From Atopobiaceae bacterium (GTDB lineage: Bacteria; Actinomycetota; Coriobacteriia; Coriobacteriales; Atopobiaceae), in NCBI GenBank assembly GCA_022655215.1, contig JALCUE010000002.1, forward strand, positions 310,001 through 374,000: 64,000 bases of DNA, given 5' to 3'. The translations under genes were made by a program, and so were the position numbers. Below, piece by piece: positions 47,283 to 56,890 of the stretch. The notes beneath the pieces were generated by a model. The model was not told the DNA's origin, searched no databases, and worked only from the letters and a program-made list of their open reading frames with translations. How positions within the stretch are numbered: the first letter of the stretch is position 1; each line of letters begins with the position of its first letter.

Positions 47283-49751
47283 ATGTCACACAACGTTTCG
47301 CGCAGGGGGTTCGTGGCCGGCTCGGCCGCCGTCGCGGGCCTTGCGCTCATGGGCACCGCCGCCTGCGGCACCGGCAGCGGCAGCACCTCTACCACCGGCG
47401 CCCCTGACAAGTCCAAGTACCCCATCGACCCCGATGGCTCCGACGTCAAGGCGAAGTGGACCTCCGAGGAGGTCCGCGACGGCTGGACGAAGGTCACCAA
47501 CCCCGATGACGGTGCCGAGCTGGGTGTCATGGACACCGCCAAGATCATCCAGGTCGACGGGCTCGCGTTCAAGGACATGAACGGCGACGGCAAGCTCGAG
47601 CTCTTCGAGGACTGGCGTCAGAGCTCCGCCGACCGCGCCGCGGCACTGGCCGAGTCCCTCTCGGCCGATGACCTCTTCCCGCTGCTCTGGGCGGGAGGCA
47701 CGCAGTCCAGCACCACCTCGACCGACACCTCGGCGACCGAATACGTCGATGCCGGATCCCGCGCCGGCGTCTCTCGCCTGGCCTCCTCCCTCGACTCCTA
47801 TGCCACCGACGTTCAGTGGATCAACGGTATCCAGGAGATCTGCGAGAAGAGCGCTCTCGGCATCCCATACCTCAACTACTCCGATCCCTACGTCCTCTTC
47901 GACGTGCCTACGAGCAACGGACTGGCCGCCTGCATGGACAAGGACATCTGGCGCAAGGCCGGCATGTGGCAGGCTCGTGCCTGGCGTGCCACCGGCGTGC
48001 GCTGCGAGCTCGGCCCCCAGGTCGACGTCTACTCCAACCCCATCGGCACCCGTCTCTCGGGCTCCGTCTCCGAGGACCCGGCCGTGAACCGCGATTTCGC
48101 CAAGGCCTTCGGCGGTGGCATGCAGTCCACCTGGGGCGATGACGATGCCACGGACGACAAGGGCTGGGGCTCCGATTCCGTCGGGGTCATGCTCAAGCAC
48201 TTCGTGGGCGAGGGAAGCAACGAGGGCGGCCGAGACGATCACTCGGATTCCGGCAAGTGGAACGTCTTCCCTGGCAACAACTTCAACGCACACCTCGTCC
48301 CGTTCCTCGACGGTGGCATGAACCTCGATTCCTCCACCAAGGAGGTCGCGTCCATGATGCCCTGCTACGGCATCGCCTATGACCCCAACGAGGACGACCT
48401 GGGCGAGCACGTGGGTAGCGCATACAGCAAGCACAACATGTCCATCCTGAGGAACGCCGGATGGGACGGCATGCTCTGCACCGACTGGATGATTCTCACG
48501 GCCATAGCCCATGGCGTGACGAACCTCACCGAGACAGAGCGGTATGCCAAGCTCATGGAGAACGGCATCTCCCAGCATGGCGGCAGCTTCGATCCCGATG
48601 TCGCGAAGGATGCATATACCCAGATCTCGAGTGATCTTGGTGAGGATGAGGCGCTCAAGCTCTATCAGGAGAACGCGCGTCGCATCTTCAAGCTGATGGC
48701 CGACGTCGAGCTCTTCGAGAACCCCTACTCGGATCGTACGGTCGCCAAGGAGGTCCTCGAGAGCGAGAAGGCCGCCGCGTTCGGTCTGGATGCCTCCGAG
48801 AAGTGCGTCATCATGCTCAAGAACGACGGGACCATCGCCAAGGGCGCCCTGGCTGACAAGCCCAAGGTCTATATCCCGCAGAAGTACACGGCAGCCTCCA
48901 AGTCGACATTCGGATCGACTCCCGCCTCCATCGCGCTCTCCTTTGGCGACGAGATCTCCAAGGACTACTTCGACGTGGTCACCGACACCGTGGCCGATCC
49001 CACGGGAGCACCCGCCGACGGTGAGACCGACCCCACCGCGCAGGACACCGACATCACCAGGCTCACGGCCGCCGACCTCGCCGACGTCAAGTATGCCGTC
49101 GTCGGGATCAACAACCCGGCCGACGCCTATCAGGGAGTCGAGGGCGGCCCGACCTTCGCGACCGCCATCATGGGCATGCCGGCGGATCCCGGCCCCTATT
49201 GGAAGCCCATCTCGCTCCAGTACCGCCCCTTCACGGCCGACGGCGACTACGTACGTCGTCAGTCGCTGAATCCCGTGGACGAGAACGGCGTCCTCGAGAA
49301 CCGCTCGGTCTTCGGTGCGTCGACCTATGCCACCAACGAGTCCGACCTCGACCTGGTCATCAACACCAAGGCGCTCCTGCCGGCCGACGCCAAGCTCATC
49401 GTGGTCATCGATGCCGACAGGCCCATGTGCTTCGGCGAGCTCGAGCAGTACGCGGACGTCATCCTCATGGGCTTCAACACGCTCACGGAGGAGGCCTTCG
49501 CCCACATCATCACCGGCGACGTGGAGCCCTCCGGCCTGCTGCCCTTCCAGATGCCCAAGGACATGGAGACCGTCTTCACCCAGGACGAGGACGTGCCCCG
49601 CGACATGGAGTGCTACACGGACTCCGCGGGCAACGTCTACGACTTCTGCTTCGGCCTGAACTGGTCCGGCGTCATCTCCGACGACCGCACCAAGACCTAC
49701 AAGGTCGACCCGCTCACCAAGCCCGAGGCCACGGTCAAGGCCGACGCATAG
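47283..49751 (+). CDS. GH3 glycoside hydrolase, Tat-type lipoprotein
   Basis: The 822-aa enzyme begins with a twin-arginine signal (SRRGFV, RR at 7-8) that ends in a lipobox-like TAAC (C28), so it is probably exported folded and lipid-anchored. An EF-hand-like loop DMNGDGKLELFEDW (about 98-111) precedes the catalytic barrel. KHF (K305, H306) and the nucleophile D401 in MLCTDWM mark the GH3 active site. The C-terminal alpha/beta sandwich domain (about 490-800) follows, with no FnIII domain. Family members are beta-glucosidases, xylosidases and relatives; the substrate is not determinable. AAGGAG precedes the ATG. Its canonical domain order differs from the membrane-anchored paralogues downstream. 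Confidence 0.88.
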   Translation: MSHNVSRRGFVAGSAAVAGLALMGTAACGTGSGSTSTTGAPDKSKYPIDPDGSDVKAKWTSEEVRDGWTKVTNPDDGAELGVMDTAKIIQVDGLAFKDMNGDGKLELFEDWRQSSADRAAALAESLSADDLFPLLWAGGTQSSTTSTDTSATEYVDAGSRAGVSRLASSLDSYATDVQWINGIQEICEKSALGIPYLNYSDPYVLFDVPTSNGLAACMDKDIWRKAGMWQARAWRATGVRCELGPQVDVYSNPIGTRLSGSVSEDPAVNRDFAKAFGGGMQSTWGDDDATDDKGWGSDSVGVMLKHFVGEGSNEGGRDDHSDSGKWNVFPGNNFNAHLVPFLDGGMNLDSSTKEVASMMPCYGIAYDPNEDDLGEHVGSAYSKHNMSILRNAGWDGMLCTDWMILTAIAHGVTNLTETERYAKLMENGISQHGGSFDPDVAKDAYTQISSDLGEDEALKLYQENARRIFKLMADVELFENPYSDRTVAKEVLESEKAAAFGLDASEKCVIMLKNDGTIAKGALADKPKVYIPQKYTAASKSTFGSTPASIALSFGDEISKDYFDVVTDTVADPTGAPADGETDPTAQDTDITRLTAADLADVKYAVVGINNPADAYQGVEGGPTFATAIMGMPADPGPYWKPISLQYRPFTADGDYVRRQSLNPVDENGVLENRSVFGASTYATNESDLDLVINTKALLPADAKLIVVIDADRPMCFGELEQYADVILMGFNTLTEEAFAHIITGDVEPSGLLPFQMPKDMETVFTQDEDVPRDMECYTDSAGNVYDFCFGLNWSGVISDDRTKTYKVDPLTKPEATVKADA

Positions 49752-49792
49752 CCTGACCAAGACCGCCTTCCCCTGGGAGGGCATCCGAACGA

Positions 49793-49828
49793 GAGGCGGT
49801 CCCGCGATCCTGTCCGCGGGGCCGCCTC
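49793..49828 (+). terminator. Terminator-like hairpin after GH3 lipoprotein gene
   Basis: GAGGCGG (49793-49799) pairs with CCGCCTC (49822-49828), and CCGCG with CGCGG inside, starting about 40 bases after the stop. No strong T-tract follows. Confidence 0.5.
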
Positions 49829-50019
49829 GTGCTTGGGGCGAGTCCGTGCCGCCGGCGACCTCCCGCTCGTCGCGGGCCCGCGCAAGGCACGACGCGTGCA
49901 CGACCAGTTGCGTCCGATTCGCCGGAAACGACCTGCGAGGGCGCACAGTCATTCTCGACAGGCATGTCATCACAGAGAGGCTCCGGAGACGGGGCCACCG
50001 GAACAAGGGAAGGATGGAG

Positions 50020-53000
50020 ATGGCAAAGAAGCCCAAGCCCAAGAAGGCGCCCACGAAGAGGGGCTCCGTCGCGATGGGCATCGTGGCCGGCGTGTGCGTG
50101 GTGCTGGCCGTGGTGCTCAACGTGGGCACATCCATGATGAGCTCGCTGCTCGACCACTATCTGGGAGGTCGTCCCTACACCGTCGAGACGGTGGAGGGCT
50201 CCGACTCCTGGGACACCGAGTACTACACGTCCGACTATCGAGGCCGCACCCAGGCGACCTCCGACGCCAAGGACCTCACGGCCGAGGTCGAGGGCGAAGG
50301 CATCGTCATGCTCAAGAACGACGGCGACGCCCTTCCCATCGACTCCGGCACCACCGTGAGCCTGCTCGGTCGCTACGCGGCCGATCCCATCTACGGAGGC
50401 GCCGGCTCGGGCACCGTCGACCCTGACGACTGCACGGACCTGTACGCGGGTCTCACCGAGGCCGGCCTCACCGTGAACGACACGGCGTACGACTGGATCA
50501 AGCAGAACTACTCCAACTACGCCAAGGCCGACATCACCATGGATGACCCGTCCACGGCCAGCTACTACATCGGCGAGATCCCCTGGTCCGACTACAGCTC
50601 CGAGGCCCAGGACTCCATCAAGGGGACCACGGCCGTCGTGGTGATCGGGCGCGGCGGCGGCGAGGGTGGCGACCTGTCCACCAACCTGCTCGACGACCTC
50701 GACTCCGGCGTGTCCACCAACTTCACGGCGAACTCCGAGACGGCCAACTACGTCGAGGGCCAGCATGAGCTGGAGCTCACCGTGGAGGAGAAGAGCCTCA
50801 TCGCGGCCGCCAAGAGGAGCTGCTCCAAGGTCGTCGTGCTGGTGAACGCCTCCACTACCATGGAGCTCGGTCCCCTCATGGAGAAGGGCGGCGACTACGA
50901 GGTCGACGCCATCCTCGAGATCGGCTCGCTGGGTGCCTCGGGCGCCAAGGCCGTGGGCAACGTCCTCACGGGCGCGACCAATCCCTCCGGCAGGACCACC
51001 GACATCTGGGCCGCCGACTTCACGGCCGACCCCACGTTCGGCAACTTCGGCGGCAACCAGTACACCGACGTCTCCGGCTACTACACCACCAACTACAACT
51101 CCACCAAGTCCGACGGCACCGCCTACTTCGTCGAGTACGAGGAGGGCATCTACTACGGCTACCGCTACTACGAGACGGCCGCCGTCGAGGCGGCTGCCGG
51201 GAACTACGCCGGCTTCGACTACGACTCGTCCGTGGTGTTCCCGTTCGGCTACGGCCTGTCCTACACCGACTTCACGCAGACGCTCGATGACGTGACCCAG
51301 GACGGAACGACCGTCACGGCCAAGGTGACCGTCACCAACACGGGCTCGGTCGCCGGCAAGAGCGTCGCCGAGATCTACTACACCGCCCCCTACACGTCCG
51401 GTGGGGTGGAGAAGAGCGCCGTGGTGCTGGGCGCGTTCGACAAGACCAAGCTCCTCGAGGCCGGCGAGTCACAGACGCTCACGCTCACCTATGACGTGCG
51501 TGACATGGCCTCGTGGGACAGCTCCGCCAAGAACGGAGGCGGCGCCTACGTGCTGGACGCCGGCGACTACGTGGTGAGCCTTCGCAGCGACTCCCACACC
51601 GTCATCGATTCCAGGACGCTCACGCTCGACGCCAAGACCTATGACACCGACTCGTCCACGGGCAACTCCGTCTCCAACGAGTTCTCCGACCTGACCACCT
51701 ACATGGACGACAACTGCGAGAACCTCTCCCGCGCGGACTTCTCCGGAACCTGGCCCAAGGCCGCGGCCGACAAGACCGCCGAGTCCGTGGGAATCTCGTT
51801 CGCCGAGTACGACGTGGCCGCCAACGAGGACTCCTCCGCCACCATGCCCACCACGGGTGCCAGCAACGGCCTCTCGCTCATCGACCTGCGTGGCGCGGAC
51901 TACGACGACGAGGCGTGGGACAGCCTGCTCGACGAGCTGTCCGTCTCGGACATGACCAGCGTCCTCAACGACGGCGCCTACAACACGGCCGAGCTCGCCT
52001 CGATCAGCAAGCCCGCAACCTCCGACCCCGATGGCCCCGCCGGCTTCACGTCGCTCACCGGCCCCACGGGCAACTGCTCCTACTGCTCCGAGTACGTCAT
52101 GGCGCAGACCTGGAACACCGACCTCATGAACCAGGTGGGCGAGATGGTGGGTCAGGAGGCGCTCGCCTCCGGCTACTCCGGCTGGTACGCCCCCGCGGCC
52201 AACACCCACAGGAGCCCGTTCGGCGGCCGCAACTTCGAGTACTACTCCGAGGACCCTCTCCTCTCGGGCAAGATGTGCTCCGCGGTGGTCTCGGGTGCCG
52301 CCTCCAACGGCTGCTATGCCTACGTGAAGCACTTCGCCATGAACGACCAGGAGTCCTACCGCGTGCAGCACATCTGCGTCTGGGCCAACGAGCAGACCGC
52401 GCGCGAGATCTACCTCAAGCCGTTCGAGATCACGGTGAAGGAGTCCACGTACGAGGAGAAGTACATCTCCGATGACAACGGCACCGTCTCCACCAAGACC
52501 ATGCCGGCCTGCTCCGCGATCATGAGCTCGTTCAACTACATCGGCGCCACCTGGGCCGGCGGTCGCGAGAGCCTCATGACCGACGTGCTGAGGAACGAGT
52601 GGGGCTTCACCGGCATGGCCATCACGGACTTCAACCTCTACGGCTACATGAACAAGAACCAGGCCGTGGCCGCCGGCACCGACCTCCAGCTCACCTACTC
52701 GGCCATGACTGGCAACTACCAGGCCACCGATTCGGCCACCGTGGTCTCCCAGATGCGCGAGTCGATGCACCGCCTGCTCTACACCGTGGTCAACTCCAAC
52801 GCGATGAACGGCATGTCGCCCGGCTCCACGGTCAAGTATGGCGTCGCCAACTGGCAGTGGGCGGTCTACGGCGTGACCGCCGTGCTCGCGGCCATCGCGG
52901 CCCTCATGGTGTTCGGCGTGTTCAAGCGCAGGAAGCGTCGCCTGGCCATGACCACCGGCGCCGTCGGCGGGACGGATCCCACCGACCCCACCGACCCCGC

Positions 53001-53082
53001 GCCCGCAGCGCCACTCGACCCGACCCCCGACGCATCGGCGGACGCCCCGCATGATGCCGCGGACCCGCACGACGAGACCTGA
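50020..53082 (+). CDS. Membrane-anchored GH3 glycoside hydrolase with swapped domain order
   Basis: The roughly 1020-aa protein has an N-terminal membrane helix (about 15-38). The GH3 C-terminal sandwich domain comes first (about 90-400, with GIVMLKNDGDALPI and YGGAGSGTV). An FnIII-like domain follows (about 405-560, with FPFGYGLSYTDF). The TIM-barrel catalytic domain is last (about 640-920, with KHF at 770-772 and nucleophile D870 in AITDFNLYG). A second membrane helix (about 947-968), RRKRR and a Pro/Asp-rich tail end it. Swapped order is known for some rumen GH3 beta-glucosidases (Ruminococcus albus, Butyrivibrio). The enzyme is probably tethered at both ends outside the membrane. ATG 50020 has GGAAGG at 6 bases; ATG 50014 is an alternative. 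Confidence 0.88.
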   Translation: MAKKPKPKKAPTKRGSVAMGIVAGVCVVLAVVLNVGTSMMSSLLDHYLGGRPYTVETVEGSDSWDTEYYTSDYRGRTQATSDAKDLTAEVEGEGIVMLKNDGDALPIDSGTTVSLLGRYAADPIYGGAGSGTVDPDDCTDLYAGLTEAGLTVNDTAYDWIKQNYSNYAKADITMDDPSTASYYIGEIPWSDYSSEAQDSIKGTTAVVVIGRGGGEGGDLSTNLLDDLDSGVSTNFTANSETANYVEGQHELELTVEEKSLIAAAKRSCSKVVVLVNASTTMELGPLMEKGGDYEVDAILEIGSLGASGAKAVGNVLTGATNPSGRTTDIWAADFTADPTFGNFGGNQYTDVSGYYTTNYNSTKSDGTAYFVEYEEGIYYGYRYYETAAVEAAAGNYAGFDYDSSVVFPFGYGLSYTDFTQTLDDVTQDGTTVTAKVTVTNTGSVAGKSVAEIYYTAPYTSGGVEKSAVVLGAFDKTKLLEAGESQTLTLTYDVRDMASWDSSAKNGGGAYVLDAGDYVVSLRSDSHTVIDSRTLTLDAKTYDTDSSTGNSVSNEFSDLTTYMDDNCENLSRADFSGTWPKAAADKTAESVGISFAEYDVAANEDSSATMPTTGASNGLSLIDLRGADYDDEAWDSLLDELSVSDMTSVLNDGAYNTAELASISKPATSDPDGPAGFTSLTGPTGNCSYCSEYVMAQTWNTDLMNQVGEMVGQEALASGYSGWYAPAANTHRSPFGGRNFEYYSEDPLLSGKMCSAVVSGAASNGCYAYVKHFAMNDQESYRVQHICVWANEQTAREIYLKPFEITVKESTYEEKYISDDNGTVSTKTMPACSAIMSSFNYIGATWAGGRESLMTDVLRNEWGFTGMAITDFNLYGYMNKNQAVAAGTDLQLTYSAMTGNYQATDSATVVSQMRESMHRLLYTVVNSNAMNGMSPGSTVKYGVANWQWAVYGVTAVLAAIAALMVFGVFKRRKRRLAMTTGAVGGTDPTDPTDPAPAAPLDPTPDASADAPHDAADPHDET

Positions 53083-53088
53083 TGAGCC

Positions 53089-53117
53089 GCCGGGGCGGGG
53101 AGCTCCCTCGCCCCGGC
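53089..53117 (+). terminator. Hairpin directly after membrane GH3 gene
   Basis: GCCGGGGC (53089-53096) and GCCCCGGC (53110-53117) form a perfect 8-bp stem 6 bases after the stop codon. Confidence 0.5.
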
Positions 53118-53170
53118 ACGCCTCATAGGTGAGCCCGCCGTCCTCCTTCCACGGCGAGCCCATCGCTCCT

Positions 53171-53203
53171 GACGACCCCGCGTCCCCTGTCCGCGGGGTC
53201 GTC
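53171..53203 (+). terminator. Second strong hairpin after membrane GH3 gene
   Basis: GACGACCCCGCG (53171-53182) and CGCGGGGTCGTC (53192-53203) form a perfect 12-bp stem with a 9-base loop, followed by CCATGTTCAT. It probably backs up the upstream hairpin. Confidence 0.6.
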
Positions 53204-53225
53204 CCATGTTCATCGGCCGTGCGGC

Positions 53226-53281
53226 GTCACTAACCGTTCGATTCTGGTCCCGCGGCGTCACTAACCGTTCGATTCTGGACC
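53226..53281. repeat. Dispersed intergenic repeat, copies 6-7
   Basis: Two direct copies (53226-53250 and 53257-53281) of the CACTAACCGTTCGATTCTGG element lie in tandem with a 31-bp period, separated by a few bases. They match the copies found at 8787-9029 almost exactly, 44 kb away, again in an intergenic region. Confidence 0.85.
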
Positions 53282-53289
53282 CGTGGTCG

Positions 53290-53454
53290 TCGAAATCGCG
53301 TCGAGTGTACGAATAAACGGGTGGTTTGCGAGCGGCTCCCTCGGACCCGATGCGTCTACCTGCGGCTCCGCGAAATGACATAAGCGTTCGAACCGAAAAA
53401 TCGTACATTCGACGCGATTTCGAGCGGGAATCGTCCATCGTGGGCGATTCCCGC
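53290..53454. repeat. Spaced inverted repeat and hairpin upstream of GH3 gene
   Basis: Arms of 23 bp at 53290-53312 and 53401-53423 match in inverted orientation with one mismatch (core TCGAAATCGCGTCGA). They enclose 88 bases of A+T-richer sequence. Immediately after, GCGGGAATCG (53424-53433) and CGATTCCCGC (53445-53454) form a perfect 10-bp stem. No ORF with coding character is enclosed. The remaining bases up to 53672 hold no evident gene. Confidence 0.7.
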
Positions 53455-53672
53455 AGGCTGCCGCGGTCGTCGGCCATCGTCGCGTCTGCTGCGCCCGTCA
53501 CGGCCATCGCGGCCTTTCCGCCGGCCTCCGCCCGTCCCGCTCGCCCGCCGCCCCTACCAAAGGTGACCCGTGCGCGACAAGTTACGTCAAACCCCGCACA
53601 GGCCCTCGATCAGTGCTTACATTCATCATCGGAAGGCATCCGTCCCACGTGCGACGCCGAGAAGGGCCAACG

Positions 53673-56123
53673 ATGAAGCATCAAGACCTCATAGCCAGCC
53701 TCACCCTGGAGGAGAAGTGCGCGCTTCTCTCCGGCGGGTCCGCGTTCCGCACGCGTGGCATGGAGGCCCACGGAATCCCCGAGATGCAGTTCTCCGACGG
53801 CCCCCACGGCCTCAGGCTGCAGGGCGCCGATGCCAACCACCTCGGGCTCGGCTCCAGCATGCCGGCCACGTGCTTCCCCACGGCCACCACGGTCGCCAAC
53901 AGCTGGGATCCCTCGCTGGGCGAGCGGCTGGGCGAGTGCCTGGGTGAGGAGTGCCTGGCCGAGAAGGTCGACGTCATCCTCGGCCCCGGCCTCTGCATCA
54001 AGCGCAGCCCCCTGTGCGGCCGCGACTTCGAGTACTTCTCGGAGGACCCCTTCCTCGCGGGCAAGATGGCCGCCAGCTACGTCCGCGGCATCCAGGGGAC
54101 GGGCGTCTCCGCGTGCCCCAAGCACTTCGCGGTGAACAGCCAGGAGACGCGGCGCCAGGCGTCCGACTCCGTGCTCGACGAACGCACCCTCCGCGAGATC
54201 TACCTCTCCGCGTTCGAGACCGTCGTGCGCGAGAGCCATCCCATGTGCCTCATGAGCAGCTACAACCGTGTGAACGGGACCTTCGCCAACGAGAATCCCT
54301 ATCTGCTCAAGCAGATCCTCCGCGACGAGTGGGGCTTCGACGGCGCCGTCGTGACCGACTGGGGCGGCTCGAACGACCACGCCGCGGGCGTCAGCGCCGG
54401 CTCGACCTTCGAGATGCCCGACCCCGGCCTCAGTTCCGTGCGCGACCTCATGGCCGCCGTGTCCTCGGGAGAGGTCTCCGTCTCCGACCTCGACGCGCGC
54501 GTGGACGAGGCCATCGAGCTCATCCTCACCACGACGGCCGCAACCTCGGCCGCCTCTGACGAGTTCGACATGGACGCCCACCATCAGGTTGCTCGCGAGA
54601 TCGCCGCCCAGTCCATCGTCCTGCTCAAGAACGACGCACCCACCCCCGGTGCCGGTCCCCTCCTACCGCTGGCCGCCGGCACCAAGGTGGCCCTCGTGGG
54701 CGACTTCGCCGCGACGCCGCGCTATCAGGGCGCGGGATCCTCCCTCGTGAACTGCACCAAGCTGGACTCCCTCCTCGACCTCATGCCCGACTCGGGTCTC
54801 ACCTTCGTGGGATACGAGAAGGGCTTCGAGCGCCACGGTGGCGAGGGTGAGGCGCTGGCCTCGGCCGCGGTCGACCTGTCGAGGAAGGCCGACGTCGTCG
54901 TGGTCTGCCTCGGTCTCGACGAACAGGCCGAGTCCGAGGGTGCCGACCGCACCACCATGCGGCTCAACGACAACCAGGTCGCCCTCCTCCACCGCGTGGC
55001 CGAGGCGAACCCCAACGTGGTCGTGCTCCTCTCCGGCGGCTCCGCGGTGGAGTCGGGCTGGGTCGTGGACGCGGCCTCCGTGCTCTACCTCGCGCTGGGC
55101 GGACAGGCCGGTGCCGACGCCGCGCTCGACGTCCTGCTCGGCAGGCAGAACCCCTCGGGCAGGCTCAACGAGACCTGGCCCGTCTCCCTCACCGACACGC
55201 CCACGGCCGCGACCTTCCCCGCGGAGGGCGCTGCAGCCGAGTACCGCGAGGGCATCTACGTGGGCTATCGCTACTACCGGACGGCGGGCGTCCCCGTGGC
55301 ATATCCCTTCGGCTTCGGCCTGTCATACACCACCTTCTCCTACTCCGACCTCGAGGTGACGCCCACCTCGGCCTCGTTCGTCGTGACCAACGACGGTCCC
55401 GTCGCGGGATCGGAGGTGTGCCAGCTCTACGTGTCCAAGCCCGTCCACGACGTGTTCCGCGCCGACGAGGAGCTCAAGGGCTTCGCCAAGGTGACCATCG
55501 CGGCCGGCGGTCAGGCGCGCGTCACCATCCCGTTGGACGAGAGGTCCTTCTCCTACTTCGACGTGGGGACCGGGCGTTGGGAGATCGAGGCCGGGACCTA
55601 CGAGGTCCGCATCGGGTCCTCGAGCGCCGACATCCGCCTCGTCGGGACGGTCGAGCAGGCCGGCACCGGTGCTGCGGACCCGTATGCCGGCAAGGACCTC
55701 GCCGCCTATGACACGGCCGACGTCACAGCCGTGGCGGATGCCCAGTTCGAGGCCCTTCTCGGCCACGCCCTGCCTGAGGGCAAGGTCGCGCTGGACCGCA
55801 ACATCTGCTTCTGCGACCTCATCCATGGCCGCAGCCCCATCTTCTGGCTCGTGTGGCTCGTCCTCTTCCTCATCAAGCGGGCGAGCGAGCGCTCCGGAAG
55901 GCCCAACCTGAACGTCCTGTTCATCTGGAACATGCCCCTGCGCGCGCTGGCCAAGAACGCCGGGGTCGTCTTCTCGATGGGAGCCGTCGACGGCCTCGTC
56001 ATGGAGATCAAGGGGTTCTGGGTCGTGGGCCTCGTCCGCTGCATCGCGGGCATCGTGGCTAACCTCGTGAAGAACGCCACGCAGGGCTCCCGCCTTGCGT
56101 CGACCGAGAAGGCATCAGACTAG
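53673..56123 (+). CDS. GH3 glycoside hydrolase, canonical order with hydrophobic C-terminal extension
   Basis: The 816-aa protein has the classical order: TIM barrel (about 1-300) with FSDGPHGLR, KHF (K150, H151) and nucleophile D229 in VVTDWGG; sandwich domain (about 315-530); FnIII-like domain (about 560-660). No signal peptide is visible. An extra 120 residues at the C-terminus hold a hydrophobic segment (IFWLVWLVLFLI, around 735) and amphipathic helices ending RCIAGIVANLVKN. GH3 proteins from Firmicutes often carry a similar tail. It is probably a beta-glucosidase-type enzyme at the inner face of the membrane. AAGGG precedes the ATG. A GtrA-like gene follows after 36 bases. Confidence 0.9.
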   Translation: MKHQDLIASLTLEEKCALLSGGSAFRTRGMEAHGIPEMQFSDGPHGLRLQGADANHLGLGSSMPATCFPTATTVANSWDPSLGERLGECLGEECLAEKVDVILGPGLCIKRSPLCGRDFEYFSEDPFLAGKMAASYVRGIQGTGVSACPKHFAVNSQETRRQASDSVLDERTLREIYLSAFETVVRESHPMCLMSSYNRVNGTFANENPYLLKQILRDEWGFDGAVVTDWGGSNDHAAGVSAGSTFEMPDPGLSSVRDLMAAVSSGEVSVSDLDARVDEAIELILTTTAATSAASDEFDMDAHHQVAREIAAQSIVLLKNDAPTPGAGPLLPLAAGTKVALVGDFAATPRYQGAGSSLVNCTKLDSLLDLMPDSGLTFVGYEKGFERHGGEGEALASAAVDLSRKADVVVVCLGLDEQAESEGADRTTMRLNDNQVALLHRVAEANPNVVVLLSGGSAVESGWVVDAASVLYLALGGQAGADAALDVLLGRQNPSGRLNETWPVSLTDTPTAATFPAEGAAAEYREGIYVGYRYYRTAGVPVAYPFGFGLSYTTFSYSDLEVTPTSASFVVTNDGPVAGSEVCQLYVSKPVHDVFRADEELKGFAKVTIAAGGQARVTIPLDERSFSYFDVGTGRWEIEAGTYEVRIGSSSADIRLVGTVEQAGTGAADPYAGKDLAAYDTADVTAVADAQFEALLGHALPEGKVALDRNICFCDLIHGRSPIFWLVWLVLFLIKRASERSGRPNLNVLFIWNMPLRALAKNAGVVFSMGAVDGLVMEIKGFWVVGLVRCIAGIVANLVKNATQGSRLASTEKASD

Positions 56124-56159
56124 CGCCGGGACGTCCCGCCGCGTGAAAGGAAGGCCCCC

Positions 56160-56732
56160 ATGGCATTCAAGGACTGGACCGAGAAGCACGAGAGCCTCTG
56201 GCAGTTCATCCTGTTCAACATCCTCTCGAACATCTCCACCATCACGCGCTTCGTGTGCACCTGGATCGGCACGGCCGTCTTCGTCAACATGCTCGCGATG
56301 ACGCAGCCGTTCAGCTTCCTCATCTTCAACTACACCTCCACGGGCTCCAACGGCCTGGGCGGCTTCCTCACCTTCCTCGTGGCCGAGGTCCTGGCCCAGA
56401 TCGTGAACTTCTTCGTGCAGATGAAGTGGGTGTTCAAGTCCGACGCGGCCTTCTCCGAGGCGGCTCCCAAGTACGCGGTCCTCGCCGTGGTGATCGTCGT
56501 GGTGAACCTCGTGCTGCCCGGCTACGTCACCGCCTGGTGCATCGACCTCGGCATGGCCTCCGAGCTCGCCGCCACCGTGGCGTCCGTCGTGAACACGCTG
56601 CTCGCCGTCATCGTCAGCTTCCCCGTGCTCAAGTTCTGGATCACGCCGGACGAGGACAAGTCCGATTCGGCCGAGAAGACCGCCGCGACCGAGAAGGCCG
56701 CTGCCTCCACCGAGAAGGACGACGCGAAGTAG
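56160..56732 (+). CDS. GtrA-like membrane protein
   Basis: The 190-aa protein has four membrane helices (about 18-40, 60-80, 100-122 and 135-155). The segment NFFVQMKWVFKSD matches the conserved 'NF....W.F' of the GtrA/DPMS-associated family. GtrA proteins are thought to translocate polyprenyl-phosphate-linked sugars for glycan modification. The C-terminal tail (about 165-190) is Lys/Ala/Glu-rich (EKTAATEKAAASTEKDD) and resembles the N-terminal extension of the Mg2+ ATPase at 12175. GGAAGG precedes the ATG. Its place 36 bases after a GH3 gene and 158 bases before another suggests a joint role in surface glycosylation. Confidence 0.82.
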   Translation: MAFKDWTEKHESLWQFILFNILSNISTITRFVCTWIGTAVFVNMLAMTQPFSFLIFNYTSTGSNGLGGFLTFLVAEVLAQIVNFFVQMKWVFKSDAAFSEAAPKYAVLAVVIVVVNLVLPGYVTAWCIDLGMASELAATVASVVNTLLAVIVSFPVLKFWITPDEDKSDSAEKTAATEKAAASTEKDDAK

Positions 56733-56890
56733 GCCCGTCCCTCCCGCCGCCCATGGCCGAGACTTCCCAGCGGGTCACCTGAAGGCTACCTTCTAAGCAA
56801 AGGCCCGCCCGAAGGCAGGGTCCGACCGGCGGGTCCGACGAGGGCCGGCCTCGGGGGAGCGAAGCGTCCCTCGCACGGGAAGGGGAGCGC

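Noticed and set aside
53326-53676. ORF of about 116 codons before the canonical GH3 gene
   Set aside because: It spans the inverted repeat and hairpin, has no ribosome site or recognisable domain, and its composition is Pro/Ala/Arg-rich as expected for noncoding GC-rich DNA.
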